Shown piece by piece: positions 18,507-26,798 of a DNA stretch of 64,000 nucleotides. The stretch spans positions 1 to 64,000 of the forward strand of contig CAXDRX010000008.1 in NCBI GenBank assembly GCA_963991985.1, read 5' to 3'. A model generated the notes under the pieces. That model was not told where the DNA came from and did not search any database. It was given only the letters and a program-made list of their open reading frames with translations. This stretch comes from MED-G17 sp963991985. Its GTDB lineage: Bacteria > Bacteroidota > Bacteroidia > NS11-12g > UBA9320. A program made the translations under genes and the position numbers. Position 1 is the first letter of the stretch, and each line of letters starts with the position of its first letter.

Positions 18507-19546
18507 TGTTTAAGTTGATTCGGCATCTTGTATTCATCTTCAACCTTTTGGTATTGCTTGCCTTGATGTTGTCTTATATTTCCTCCGAGGTCAACCCCAT
18601 GGTTTTTCCCTATCTACATTTTTTTGGTTTGGGGTATCTATTTTGGCTTATCGGAACAATCATTTTTTGTATTTTTTGGATGTTTTCTAAATTTAAGTAC
18701 CTAATTGTCAATGTTTTCGTACTTTTTATTGGTTGGAATACACATCAGAAAACGTTTGGATTCAACACAGAAAATTCAAATAAAAATGGACTTCAAATAG
18801 CAAGTTTTAACTCCATGGGACTCGGGCAAGAAGTCCAAGGAAATTATGAAGACATCATTGCCTATGTAGAAAAAGAGAAAATTGATATTCTCGCCATATT
18901 GGAGTACAAATCAAAAAATGATCGGACACCACCCAGCTGGTATAGCCAATTTATACCTACAAAAAAAGATGGCGTTTTAAGACCTGGTATCCAATTGTTG
19001 TCAAAACACCCTATTGAAAAAGCTTCTAAAATTCATTTTGACAAAACAATTGGCAACATGGCCGTTCGCTTTGATGTCAATGTGCAAGGAAAAACCATTG
19101 CCATTTTTGCCCTCCACTTAGAAACCAACCAAATCAACCACAAAGATTATCAAAAAATTAAATCCCCCAGCTTACATTCTAGCTACTTGTCCAGCACAAA
19201 AAAAATTCTTCAAAAATTATCTAGGCAGGTAAAAACACGGAGTGAACAAAGCAAAGCTGTGATTGAAGAAATTAAAAAAGTAGAAGGGCCATTTTTGGTT
19301 TTGGGCGATTTTAATGATGTACCCACAAGTTTTGTTTACCAACAATTTACGCCCTATACCTCAGATGCTTTTTTGAACAGGGGAACTGGATTTGGCCCTA
19401 CTTATCTAAAGCCATTTCCAATATTTAGAATTGATTATATTTTGTATTCAAAAGAGTTTGAGTGCAATCGTTATTTTAGCACCAAAGAAATTTATTCTGA
19501 CCACAAATTGGTTGGAGCCAATCTTCAATTGCATGGACTTCATTGA
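18503..19546 (+). CDS. Membrane-anchored endonuclease/exonuclease/phosphatase family protein
   Basis: 347 residues. Three N-terminal hydrophobic helices (to about residue 85) are followed by an EEP domain: IASFNSMG, ILAILEYKS (metal-binding Glu), VLGDFNDVPTS and a final YSDHKLVGA. The fold hydrolyses phosphodiesters in DNA, RNA or lipids. An envelope location makes a secreted nuclease or phospholipid phosphodiesterase equally possible. It overlaps the rhomboid gene upstream and the methyltransferase gene downstream. Confidence 0.88.
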   Translation: MMFKLIRHLVFIFNLLVLLALMLSYISSEVNPMVFPYLHFFGLGYLFWLIGTIIFCIFWMFSKFKYLIVNVFVLFIGWNTHQKTFGFNTENSNKNGLQIASFNSMGLGQEVQGNYEDIIAYVEKEKIDILAILEYKSKNDRTPPSWYSQFIPTKKDGVLRPGIQLLSKHPIEKASKIHFDKTIGNMAVRFDVNVQGKTIAIFALHLETNQINHKDYQKIKSPSLHSSYLSSTKKILQKLSRQVKTRSEQSKAVIEEIKKVEGPFLVLGDFNDVPTSFVYQQFTPYTSDAFLNRGTGFGPTYLKPFPIFRIDYILYSKEFECNRYFSTKEIYSDHKLVGANLQLHGLH

Positions 19547-20177
19547 CAAAAGTTTACACACCTACGCCGAAAATCATAGCGAGAAAGAAACAAAGCTTCT
19601 TTACAAACTACATCGGTATACCTATGGACAAGTTCTTACTCCACGGATGTTGTCTGGGCATTTGCAAGGGAGGTTCTTGAGTTTTATTAGTCAAATGACT
19701 CAACCCCAAAATATCCTTGAAATTGGAACATATACAGGTTATTCTGCCATCTGTTTGGCTGAAGGAATGAAAGAAAATGGACAATTGCATACCATAGAAA
19801 TCAACGAAGAATTAGAGGACAAAGCCCTAGATTATTTTGAAGAAGCAGGATTGAAAAATAAAATCCAAATGCACATCGGTCATGCCCTTGAAATTGTTCC
19901 CGGATTAGAAATCACTTTCGACTTGGTTTTCATAGATGCAGATAAAGAAAACTACGGCCAATATTTTGATGCCGTATTGCCCAAACTTCGAAAAGGTGGG
20001 ATCATCATTGCAGACAATGTGTTGTGGAGTGGAAAAGTCATTGACAAAAAGGCATTGGAAAAAGATACAGAAACCAAGGCACTTCATGCATTCAATGAAA
20101 AAGTTCATGCCGATGAAAGGGTAAGAAATTTATTACTACCTATTCGAGATGGACTCATGGTATTAATAAAAAAGTAA
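19533..20177 (+). CDS. O-methyltransferase (SAM-dependent, caffeoyl-CoA type)
   Basis: 214 residues from ATG 19533, which lies 14 bases inside the preceding gene. The SAM-binding motif ILEIGTYTGYSAICLAEG, the acidic TIEINEE, metal site VFIDADKENYGQYFD and GGIIIADNVLWSGKV are standard for class I divalent-metal O-methyltransferases. The substrate, a small catechol-like or other hydroxyl compound, is not evident. Confidence 0.9.
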   Translation: MDFIDKSLHTYAENHSEKETKLLYKLHRYTYGQVLTPRMLSGHLQGRFLSFISQMTQPQNILEIGTYTGYSAICLAEGMKENGQLHTIEINEELEDKALDYFEEAGLKNKIQMHIGHALEIVPGLEITFDLVFIDADKENYGQYFDAVLPKLRKGGIIIADNVLWSGKVIDKKALEKDTETKALHAFNEKVHADERVRNLLLPIRDGLMVLIKK

Positions 20178-20179
20178 AA

Positions 20180-20632
20180 TCACTCTTTCCTTTGACTATC
20201 TAGCCATAGGGTTACAGGGCCGTCATTCACCAAACAAACTTGCATGTCTGCTCCAAAAATTCCTTTACGAACCGATCCTTTCATCTTGGATGCAAGACAA
20301 TTACAAAATTCATCGTACATATTTTTTGCCTCTCGTCCTTTGGCAGACCCATGGAAGGAAGGTCTGTTGCCTTTTTTGGTGCTTGCAAAGAGCGTAAATT
20401 GACTGATTACCAAAACTTCTCCACCTACATCCTGAACCGACAAATTCATTTTTTTGTCCTTATCCGCAAATATTCGAAGAGCCAAAACTTTATTGGCCAA
20501 CCAATCTAAATCTTTACTTTGCTCATTTTCAGCTATTCCACAAAAAATAAGCAAACCCGATTTGATTTCAGAAATCAATTGTTTGTCTGTCAAAACTTGG
20601 GCTTCTTTAACACGTTGAATGAGCAACCTCAT
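20180..20632 (-). CDS. dtd: D-aminoacyl-tRNA deacylase
   Basis: 150 residues from the ATG at 20632, the usual Dtd length. It begins MRLLIQRVKEAQV and carries SQFTLFAST (catalytic Thr), NRPSFHGSA and the Gly-Pro motif in LVNDGPVT. Dtd removes D-amino acids and glycine wrongly attached to tRNA. It is convergent with the methyltransferase gene two bases away and divergent from the AlbA_2 gene across 45 bases. Confidence 0.95.
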   Translation of the reverse strand: MRLLIQRVKEAQVLTDKQLISEIKSGLLIFCGIAENEQSKDLDWLANKVLALRIFADKDKKMNLSVQDVGGEVLVISQFTLFASTKKGNRPSFHGSAKGREAKNMYDEFCNCLASKMKGSVRKGIFGADMQVCLVNDGPVTLWLDSQRKE

Positions 20633-20677
20633 ACATGCAAAACATGTCGGAAATAAAAATGTTAATCTTGTGCCACC

Positions 20678-21325
20678 GTGGAAAAACATAAACTTTCCAT
20701 ACCGCCCAAAATAGCTAGATTGATTGAAGGTGGAGAAAATTCTACTTTGGATTTTAAACAAACCGTTTCCAATGTTCACAAAATTGCCAAAACCATGTGT
20801 TCCTTTGCCAATACAAAAGGGGGAGTACTCCTCATAGGCGTTAGAGACAATGGTTCTATTGCAGGAATAAAATCAGAAGATGAAATTTACATGCTAGACC
20901 TGGCCGCACAATTTTATTGTAAACCTGCACTCATTATAGAAATCGACCTTTGGAAAATTGGAAACAAAGAAATTATCGAATGTAAAATACCACTCGGAAA
21001 AGAACAACCCTATTTTGCCCAAAGTGAAGACAAAAAATGGTGGGCCTATGTGCGCGTCAATGACAAAAGTCTTTTGGCGAGTAAAGTGGTTTTGGATGTA
21101 ATGAAAAGGAACCATCCCCAAAAAAATACATTCATAAAATATTCCTCCAAAGAAAAAGCACTCCTTGAGTACCTCAAAAAAAATGAACGAATCACCCTAC
21201 AGGAGTATCGTAAGATGTTGAATATTTCGAAACATCGAGCCTCCAAAATATTGGTCAATTTAATATCAACTGGAATAATTCGTAACCATACTACCGAAAA
21301 AACGGAGTTTTATACTTTAGTTTGA
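20678..21325 (+). CDS. AlbA_2/Schlafen-type ATP-binding domain regulator with winged helix
   Basis: 215 residues from GTG 20678. The N-terminal half is the AlbA_2 (AAA_4, Schlafen-like) domain: EGGENSTLDFKQTV, CSFANTKGGVLLIGVRDNG and GIKSEDE. The C-terminal 70 residues look like a winged helix (KEKALLEYLKKNERITLQEYRKMLNISKHRASKILV, given as a region), suiting DNA or nucleic-acid binding. It sits four bases before purQ. Related genes beside housekeeping loci are treated as regulators, but no target is known. Confidence 0.8.
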   Translation: MEKHKLSIPPKIARLIEGGENSTLDFKQTVSNVHKIAKTMCSFANTKGGVLLIGVRDNGSIAGIKSEDEIYMLDLAAQFYCKPALIIEIDLWKIGNKEIIECKIPLGKEQPYFAQSEDKKWWAYVRVNDKSLLASKVVLDVMKRNHPQKNTFIKYSSKEKALLEYLKKNERITLQEYRKMLNISKHRASKILVNLISTGIIRNHTTEKTEFYTLV

Positions 21326-21329
21326 AGGA

Positions 21330-22037
21330 ATGAAATTTGGTGTAGTTGTTTTTCCTGGCTCCAATTGCGATCAAGACCTTGTAAAGGCCATTGAGCGGGT
21401 GACCCAACAAGAGGTTGTTAAACTTTGGCACAAAGAAACCAACTTACAAGAGGTGGATTTTGTATTCCTACCTGGAGGCTTTTCTTATGGAGATTACCTT
21501 CGCAGTGGCGCCATTGCCAAGCTTTCGCCCATTATGCAATCCGTCATTTCCTTTGCCAAAAAAGGAAATCCAGTAATGGGTATTTGTAATGGATTTCAAA
21601 TATTGTGCGAATCTGGACTCCTACCGGGCGCATTGTTGCAAAACGAAAACCAAAAATTTATTTGTGAAAATAGCTTGCTCAAAGTTGAAAACAACGATAC
21701 GCTACTTACCAAAAATTTGCGCAAAGACAGGAGTTATAAAATTCCTATTGCGCATGGAGAAGGTCGTTTTTTTGCAGAACAAGACACCCTGCAAAGAATG
21801 GAAGAGAACCAGCAAATTTTGTTTACCTACGTAGACGAAAATATGAAAGTCTGCCAAGAAGCCAACCCAAACGGCTCTTTGAACAATATTGCTGGAATCT
21901 GCAACAAAGAAAAAAATGTATTTGGCATGATGCCTCACCCAGAAAGAGCAGCTGATTTGGCCCTGAAAAATCAAGATGGAGAAGATTTCTTCTTGAGTAT
22001 TCTAAGGCATTTTGAAGCGGTATGGTGTCACTGTTAA
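21330..22037 (+). CDS. purQ: Phosphoribosylformylglycinamidine synthase, glutamine amidotransferase subunit
   Basis: 235 residues. It has the class I amidotransferase core: FPGSNCDQD, LPGGFSYGDYLRSGAIA, the nucleophile in GICNGFQILCE, and the His/Glu pair in PHPERA. PurQ makes ammonia from glutamine for step 4 of purine synthesis together with PurL and PurS, neither of which is here. The split form is thus expected elsewhere in the genome. Confidence 0.95.
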   Translation: MKFGVVVFPGSNCDQDLVKAIERVTQQEVVKLWHKETNLQEVDFVFLPGGFSYGDYLRSGAIAKLSPIMQSVISFAKKGNPVMGICNGFQILCESGLLPGALLQNENQKFICENSLLKVENNDTLLTKNLRKDRSYKIPIAHGEGRFFAEQDTLQRMEENQQILFTYVDENMKVCQEANPNGSLNNIAGICNKEKNVFGMMPHPERAADLALKNQDGEDFFLSILRHFEAVWCHC

Positions 22038-22038
22038 A

Positions 22039-22119
22039 GTGAAGCTTTTTATTCCTCTCCTTCTATTCTTTGTGATCAATTGCAAGGAAGCACAGCTTGC
22101 CAAAAGTTTGCTCTGTTGA
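22039..22119 (+). CDS. Possible 26-residue lipopeptide or lipoprotein remnant
   Basis: Directly after the purQ stop, GTG 22039 opens a 26-codon frame reading MKLFIPLLLFFVINC then KEAQLAKSLLC and a stop. The first part is a well-formed lipoprotein signal (lipobox VINC). It may be the start of a lipoprotein gene cut short by a stop codon, or a real tiny lipopeptide. The following 95 bases show no continuation in the same frame. An imperfect hairpin (GTTCCCAAA ... TTTGGGAAC) lies at about 22143-22181. Confidence 0.3.
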   Translation: MKLFIPLLLFFVINCKEAQLAKSLLC

Positions 22120-22213
22120 GCATCACAAGGACCTTAAAAATAGGTTCCCAAACCAAAGGATGATTCATTTTCTTTTGGGAACAAATTCCATAATCGCAAG
22201 GATCACTCAATAA

Positions 22214-24166
22214 TTGATACCTTTGGGACATCATTTTAATCTTTTGGACTTATCCATTGTCATAGTAAACTACAATGTCAAGTTTTTTTTAGAGCAATGC
22301 TTATCTTCTCTCAAAAAATCCATGAACCAACTTCAATGTGAAGTTTTTGTTGTAGACAACAATTCAGTGGATGGATCTGTAGCCACAATAAAGAAAAAAT
22401 TTCCTTGGGCAAAGCTGATCGTGAATGAAGAAAACGTCGGTTTTTCAAAAGCCAACAATCAAGCCATACGCCAGAGCAGCGGCAAATACGTTTTGTTGCT
22501 CAATCCCGACACGCTCATCAAAAAAGATACCCTTCAGAAATGCTTCGATTTTATGGAAAAAAATGCACAAACCGGGGCTTTGGGTGTTCGAATGATTGAT
22601 GGAAAAGGACAATTTCTTCCTGAAAGTAAACGAGGACTGCCTACCCCCGAGGTGGCCATCTATAAAATGTTGGGGCTAAATAAAATTTTTCCAAGCTCAA
22701 AAATCTTTGGAAAATACCATTTGGGTTTTTTAGCGGAAGATGAAATTTCAGAAGTAGAAGTATTGGCAGGAGCTTACATGTTTTTGCGGAAGTCTGCCCT
22801 AGAAAAAACCGGCCTTCTTGACGAAGATTTTTTCATGTATGGAGAAGACATTGATCTCTCTTATCGAATGCTATTGAATGGCTACAAAAATGTATATTTC
22901 CCTGAGACCACAATCATTCACTACAAAGGTGAAAGCACAAAAAAACTAAGTGCCAAATACATTCAAATATTTTACGGTGCTATGCTCATTTTCACAAAAA
23001 AGCACTATCAAAACGGCAACAAGAAAATACTCTCCTACTTTTTAAAAGGGGCCATTAACTTAAGGGCATGGGTAGCACATATTCTAAGATTTGGAAAAAA
23101 ATATGGCTTACTTTTTCTCGAGTCTTCAGTGATTTTTACCTTGCTTTTGTACATCAAAAATTATTGGGAAGAACACATAAGGTTGGACCAAATGTACCCC
23201 CAAGAACTTGTTCAAATCAACTTTCCTGTTTATACTTTTATTTGGACGGTTTCATTGATTTTAAGCGGTAGCTATGCAGATAAATTTTCCATCAAAAATT
23301 TATTTCGTGGTCTTTCGGTTGGCACATTAATTATTTTGGCCTTTTATGGTCTTATGCCAGAACAATTGCGTTTTTCGCGCGGTATTATTTTGGCAGGAAG
23401 TCTATCGATTGGGGCTGCGATTTTAGGAATTCGATCCTTGTTGCACTACCGAAAATTTGAACATCTTAATTTCGGTCAAAAACGAAGCACAAGAACACTC
23501 ATCATTGGAAACAAGTCCGAATATCAAAGAATCAAACAAATGGCATCATTGCATGGTGAAAGATATCAAATTTTGGGCTTCGCAAGCCCAGAAAACCCTT
23601 TGCCAGAAAAAGCCATTGGTTCGACCAAAAAAATACGAGAAATCGTAGATTTTTTTGAGATAGAAGAAATCATTTTTAGCGCTCAAACCATTGATTATGA
23701 ATTTATTATTCAAACTATGATGAACTTAGAGACCGGAATTTATTACAAAATTGTTCCCGAAAATAGCTCTTTCATGATTGGCAGCAACAACAGAAATCAA
23801 CCAGGGGAATTTTTGGGCAATGAGATAGAACTAAAATTGAATAAAGAATCTGCTCAAAGCAAAAAAAGATTGTTGGATATCTTAATTGCTTTGGGTTTGC
23901 TCTTGTTTGCTCCTGTGCTCTTTTGGTTTGCGAAAAATAAAAAAGACTATCTTAAAAATGCGATGGTTGTCCTGATTGGCAAAAAAACATGGATTGGATA
24001 CTGCAATCCATCGCCACAAAATAGCTTGCCCTCCATCAAAGAAGGAATTTTTACCAACTGTCCAAAAACAAATGAAAATACAAGTTTGACCAAAACAATG
24101 GACCAGAATTATGCCAAATTCTATAACCCTTGGATGGATTTCAACTTAATCCTTAAAAATTTCTAA
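22214..24166 (+). CDS. Fusion of GT2 glycosyltransferase with a polyprenyl glycosylphosphotransferase-like membrane region
   Basis: 650 residues; no ATG precedes the domain, so the start is TTG 22214 or TTG 22244. Residues about 13-240 are a GT2 domain (LSIVIVNYN, VVDNNSVDG, LLNPDT, FFMYGEDIDLSYR). About 285-410 holds several membrane helices. About 430-540 is a Rossmann CoA-binding-like domain (TRTLIIGNKSEY, EIVDFFEIEEIIF), as in WbaP-type sugar transferases. The end starts like a sugar transferase (KRLLDILIALGLLLFAPVL) but lacks the catalytic segment. The likely role is surface polysaccharide assembly. Confidence 0.8.
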   Translation: MIPLGHHFNLLDLSIVIVNYNVKFFLEQCLSSLKKSMNQLQCEVFVVDNNSVDGSVATIKKKFPWAKLIVNEENVGFSKANNQAIRQSSGKYVLLLNPDTLIKKDTLQKCFDFMEKNAQTGALGVRMIDGKGQFLPESKRGLPTPEVAIYKMLGLNKIFPSSKIFGKYHLGFLAEDEISEVEVLAGAYMFLRKSALEKTGLLDEDFFMYGEDIDLSYRMLLNGYKNVYFPETTIIHYKGESTKKLSAKYIQIFYGAMLIFTKKHYQNGNKKILSYFLKGAINLRAWVAHILRFGKKYGLLFLESSVIFTLLLYIKNYWEEHIRLDQMYPQELVQINFPVYTFIWTVSLILSGSYADKFSIKNLFRGLSVGTLIILAFYGLMPEQLRFSRGIILAGSLSIGAAILGIRSLLHYRKFEHLNFGQKRSTRTLIIGNKSEYQRIKQMASLHGERYQILGFASPENPLPEKAIGSTKKIREIVDFFEIEEIIFSAQTIDYEFIIQTMMNLETGIYYKIVPENSSFMIGSNNRNQPGEFLGNEIELKLNKESAQSKKRLLDILIALGLLLFAPVLFWFAKNKKDYLKNAMVVLIGKKTWIGYCNPSPQNSLPSIKEGIFTNCPKTNENTSLTKTMDQNYAKFYNPWMDFNLILKNF

Positions 24167-24207
24167 AGCTTAACTTTAGATTTATCTTTTTTCGCCTTTT
24201 TTGTACG

Positions 24208-25518
24208 ATGCAAAAATTCTTTCTTACCTGCTCCTTGCTGTTGCTTTTTTCCAAAATTTCAAAAAGTCAATTGCAAAATGGACCTATGCCGGGATATGCT
24301 GAAATGAGAGAAGTCGCCATTTGGGTTCAAACCTCGGGTCCTCACGAAGTTTACATAAGGTATGGAAAGAATGGGAATTTTGAAAATCAAACCAAGCGTG
24401 TGAACACATCCGAAAAGAGGGCTTTTTGTGCAACCCTGATTGCCGATAAAGTAGAACCAGGAACAACTTATCAATACCAACTTTTTATTGATGGAAAATA
24501 TTTTCCTCTTGAACAAACTTTACAATTCAAAACACCCCCTCTTTGGCAATACCGCACAGCTCCACCAAATCTAAGGTTTTTGGCAGGAAGTTGCACCTAT
24601 GTGAACGATGAAAAATATGACCGTGAAGGGAAAAAATATGGAGGCAATTATGAAATTTTTGAGACCATGGCAAAGCAAAATGCTGATTTTATGATTTGGC
24701 TTGGCGACAACACTTACTATCGAGACAGTGATTGGAATACATTCACCGGAATGACCTACCGAAATACCCATACACGGGCCATTCCTCAAATACAGAACCT
24801 ACTCTCTAGCACAAACCATTATGCCATTTGGGATGACCATGACTTTGGGCCCAACAATAGCGATCGGAGTTTTTGGAATAAAAAAATGTCGAAAGATGTA
24901 TTCGACTTGTTTTGGGCCAATCCTCCACATCAAATTGATGGATGTGAAGGAATTACCAACTATTTTTCCTACGGAGATGTTGATTTCTTTCTGTTGGACA
25001 ATCGTTACAACAGAAGTCCGAATAGCCGAAAATCCGGAGAAAAAACCATTCTGGGTTCTGCCCAAAAAGAATGGCTCAAAGATGTTTTGGCGGGAAGCAG
25101 AGCTTCTTTCAAAATTATAGCAATGGGCGGGCAATTTCTAAACAATGCCGCCAAATACGAAATGTACTCAAATTTTGGATTTCAAAAAGAACGAAAAGAG
25201 ATCATTGAGTTTATTCAAAATGAAAACATAAAAAATGTGGTTTTTCTTGATGGAGATCGACATCATTCAGAAATGAGCGTTTTGGAAAAAGAGAATTTTC
25301 CCAGCATTTACGACATTACCGTTTCCCCGCTCACTTCGGGAACGCATGCCGGGGCACCGCATGAAAACAATGTCTTCAGAATTGAAAAATCGCTGATCAA
25401 TAAAAGGAATTTCGCTTTGATTGAGCTAAGTGGAAAACCCAAAAACCGAAAAATGGACATCAAAATAATGGACAGCAATCAAGAGATACTCTTTGAGTAT
25501 TCTATAAATCAGCAATAG
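24208..25518 (+). CDS. PhoD-like alkaline phosphatase/phosphodiesterase, secreted
   Basis: 436 residues with a signal peptide. An N-terminal fibronectin-like domain (EVAIWVQTSGPHEVYIRYG) precedes the PhoD metallophosphatase: FLAGSCTY, MIWLGDNTYYRDSD, YAIWDDHDFGPN and FLDGDRHHSEM hold the metal-binding Asp, Asn and His residues. PhoD enzymes release phosphate from phosphomonoesters and diesters with Ca and Fe. The stop codon is followed four bases later by the triple FNR-like boxes. No T9SS domain is present. Confidence 0.9.
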   Translation: MQKFFLTCSLLLLFSKISKSQLQNGPMPGYAEMREVAIWVQTSGPHEVYIRYGKNGNFENQTKRVNTSEKRAFCATLIADKVEPGTTYQYQLFIDGKYFPLEQTLQFKTPPLWQYRTAPPNLRFLAGSCTYVNDEKYDREGKKYGGNYEIFETMAKQNADFMIWLGDNTYYRDSDWNTFTGMTYRNTHTRAIPQIQNLLSSTNHYAIWDDHDFGPNNSDRSFWNKKMSKDVFDLFWANPPHQIDGCEGITNYFSYGDVDFFLLDNRYNRSPNSRKSGEKTILGSAQKEWLKDVLAGSRASFKIIAMGGQFLNNAAKYEMYSNFGFQKERKEIIEFIQNENIKNVVFLDGDRHHSEMSVLEKENFPSIYDITVSPLTSGTHAGAPHENNVFRIEKSLINKRNFALIELSGKPKNRKMDIKIMDSNQEILFEYSINQQ

Positions 25519-25521
25519 CAC

Positions 25522-25579
25522 TTGACCTAGATCATACTTTTTGTTGACCTAAATCATCTTTTCGATTGACCTAAATCAT
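25522..25579 (+). promoter_or_regulatory. Three FNR/FixK-like operator boxes at exact 22-bp spacing
   Basis: Boxes lie at 25522-25535 (TTGACCTAGATCAT), 25544-25557 and 25566-25579 (both TTGACCTAAATCAT). Each is 22 bases from the next, two helical turns, so all sit on one DNA face. They fit the CRP/FNR family consensus TTGAt-N4-aTCAA at 8 of 10 arm positions. The spacers between boxes are unlike each other. They lie downstream of both flanking genes, so they do not serve the promoter of either. Binding by the neighbouring CRP/FNR-domain regulator is inference. Confidence 0.7.
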
Positions 25580-25613
25580 TTTTTACAATTTTCCTATTTT
25601 TTCCTTTGCACGG

Positions 25614-25735
25614 TCCAACATGGATTCCTAATTGGAGTGCGGTTGGCTTTTTTTCATAATACTACGTTAGGGCAATCCTAGCTAGTCTTTCTCTTAACCC
25701 GGTAAGCCCAGCCATCGTGCTGGGTTTACTTTTTT
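25614..25735 (+). ncRNA. Candidate small RNA (about 120 nt) downstream of the FNR-like boxes
   Basis: A transcript start near 25614 is predicted from a -7-like TTCCTTTG at 25601-25608 (one mismatch to TAnnTTTG). This puts the centre of the third box (25572.5) at -41.5, the standard class II position for FNR/CRP activation. The transcript would end at the terminator at 25702-25735. The region holds no convincing reading frame, only frames of 3-14 codons. GGATT (25622-25626) could pair with AATCC (25674-25678). Alternatively this is just the phosphatase gene's 3' UTR. Confidence 0.5.
25702..25735 (+). terminator. Intrinsic terminator (11-bp stem, U-tract)
   Basis: GTAAGCCCAGC (25702-25712), loop CATCGT, GCTGGGTTTAC (25719-25729) with one G-U pair, then T6 at 25730-25735. 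The T-tract is only on the plus strand, so it stops rightward transcription, from the phosphatase gene or from the candidate small RNA. Confidence 0.88.
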
Positions 25736-25757
25736 CCACCAATAATGCTTGAGCCGT

Positions 25758-26798
25758 TCAGAATTTTAAGTTTCTAAGGCCAACTATATTTAGGATTTCA
25801 ATTTTTCCATAATCTTCCGCAGATATAAGGCCTTTTTGAATCAGCTTTTTCAAAGCCCTCCCGCCCGATTCATTGGCCACACCAACCACTTGCGACAATT
25901 TGTTTCGAGGCAATAATACAGTCTCTGATTTTGTTTTTTCATAGATTTCAACCAAAACTTCAGCGGTCCGTTTGATTGCTGTATTTCCTAAAATAGAGAG
26001 AAGTTTAACATTTTTTTCCAATAGATTTTCAGCAACCAATCCTAAAAAAAAGCGCATCATGTCTCGATCTTCGTTAAGAATACCAAAAAAGTCTTCCGAA
26101 GGCACAACGAACAACTCCGAATTGTACAAAACTTCAGCCGACTCTTCATGTAAATTTTTGCTCAAAAGAGATGCAAATCCAAAAAAAGTGTCAGGACCTA
26201 CAAGCTCTGTAGTAACTTCTCTCCCAAGTGTATTTGATTTGTACAACCGAACAAGTCCTTTTTTTAAATAGAAAAGAGAATGACAAGATTCACTTTCTCT
26301 AAAAACAAACTCCGATTTCATTTTTAACCTTTTGTGGTGATTTGTTTTGAGATTGGTGATGCTATCCATTTTTTGGATTTTTTTCAGCGCATCAAAACTA
26401 TTCATAATTCCATGGGCTGTAGCAACGTTGTCTGAGCGACTAAGTCTGGATTTTATCGTTTCAAGAAGTTGAGAACCTTCAAAAGGTTTGGTAAGATAAT
26501 CATCCGCACCAAGATTCATCCCTTTACGCACATCTTCTGATTCTGACTTGGCAGATAAAAAAACAAAAGGGATACGCGCTGTGCTTGGTTTTTGAGCAAG
26601 AATATTCAACAAACTATACCCGTCTATGTCCGGCATCATAATGTCACAAACAATTAAATCCGGTGTTTCAATTTCTAAAATTTGAAGTGCTTGTCGCCCT
26701 CCGTCAGCAACAGAAACCTCATAGTTGGCAAGCACTAACAATTCGGCAATATTTTCTCGAATATCTTGGTTGTCGTCTACGATTAATATTTTTCTCAT
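25758..26798 (-). CDS. Response regulator fused to a CRP/FNR-type DNA-binding regulator
   Basis: 346 residues. The receiver domain occupies 1-125, with phosphoacceptor Asp52 in LIVCDIMMPD and Lys104 in YLTKPFEG. A cyclic-nucleotide-fold domain spans about 155-265 (ESCHSLFYLKKGLVRLYK). A C-terminal winged helix runs to the end (LPRNKLSQVVGVANESGGRALKKL). The recognition helix keeps the Glu and Arg of the CRP/FNR ExxxR pattern (ESGGR), which contact the TGA of target half-sites. No FNR-type iron-sulfur cysteines are seen, so the signal should come by phosphotransfer. It overlaps the kinase gene by four bases. Confidence 0.92.
   Translation of the reverse strand: MRKILIVDDNQDIRENIAELLVLANYEVSVADGGRQALQILEIETPDLIVCDIMMPDIDGYSLLNILAQKPSTARIPFVFLSAKSESEDVRKGMNLGADDYLTKPFEGSQLLETIKSRLSRSDNVATAHGIMNSFDALKKIQKMDSITNLKTNHHKRLKMKSEFVFRESESCHSLFYLKKGLVRLYKSNTLGREVTTELVGPDTFFGFASLLSKNLHEESAEVLYNSELFVVPSEDFFGILNEDRDMMRFFLGLVAENLLEKNVKLLSILGNTAIKRTAEVLVEIYEKTKSETVLLPRNKLSQVVGVANESGGRALKKLIQKGLISAEDYGKIEILNIVGLRNLKF

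Noticed and set aside
22143..22181. GTTCCCAAA/TTTGGGAAC hairpin as the purQ terminator
   Set aside because: The loop is over 20 bases and no T-run follows on the plus strand. Kept only as a note.
25522..25579. A short CRISPR array
   Set aside because: Only three copies, 14-base units with 8-base spacers, and no cas genes. The match to FNR-type operators explains them better.
25620..25680. Small reading frames within the candidate small RNA
   Set aside because: The frames are 3-14 codons with poor starts; none looks coding.
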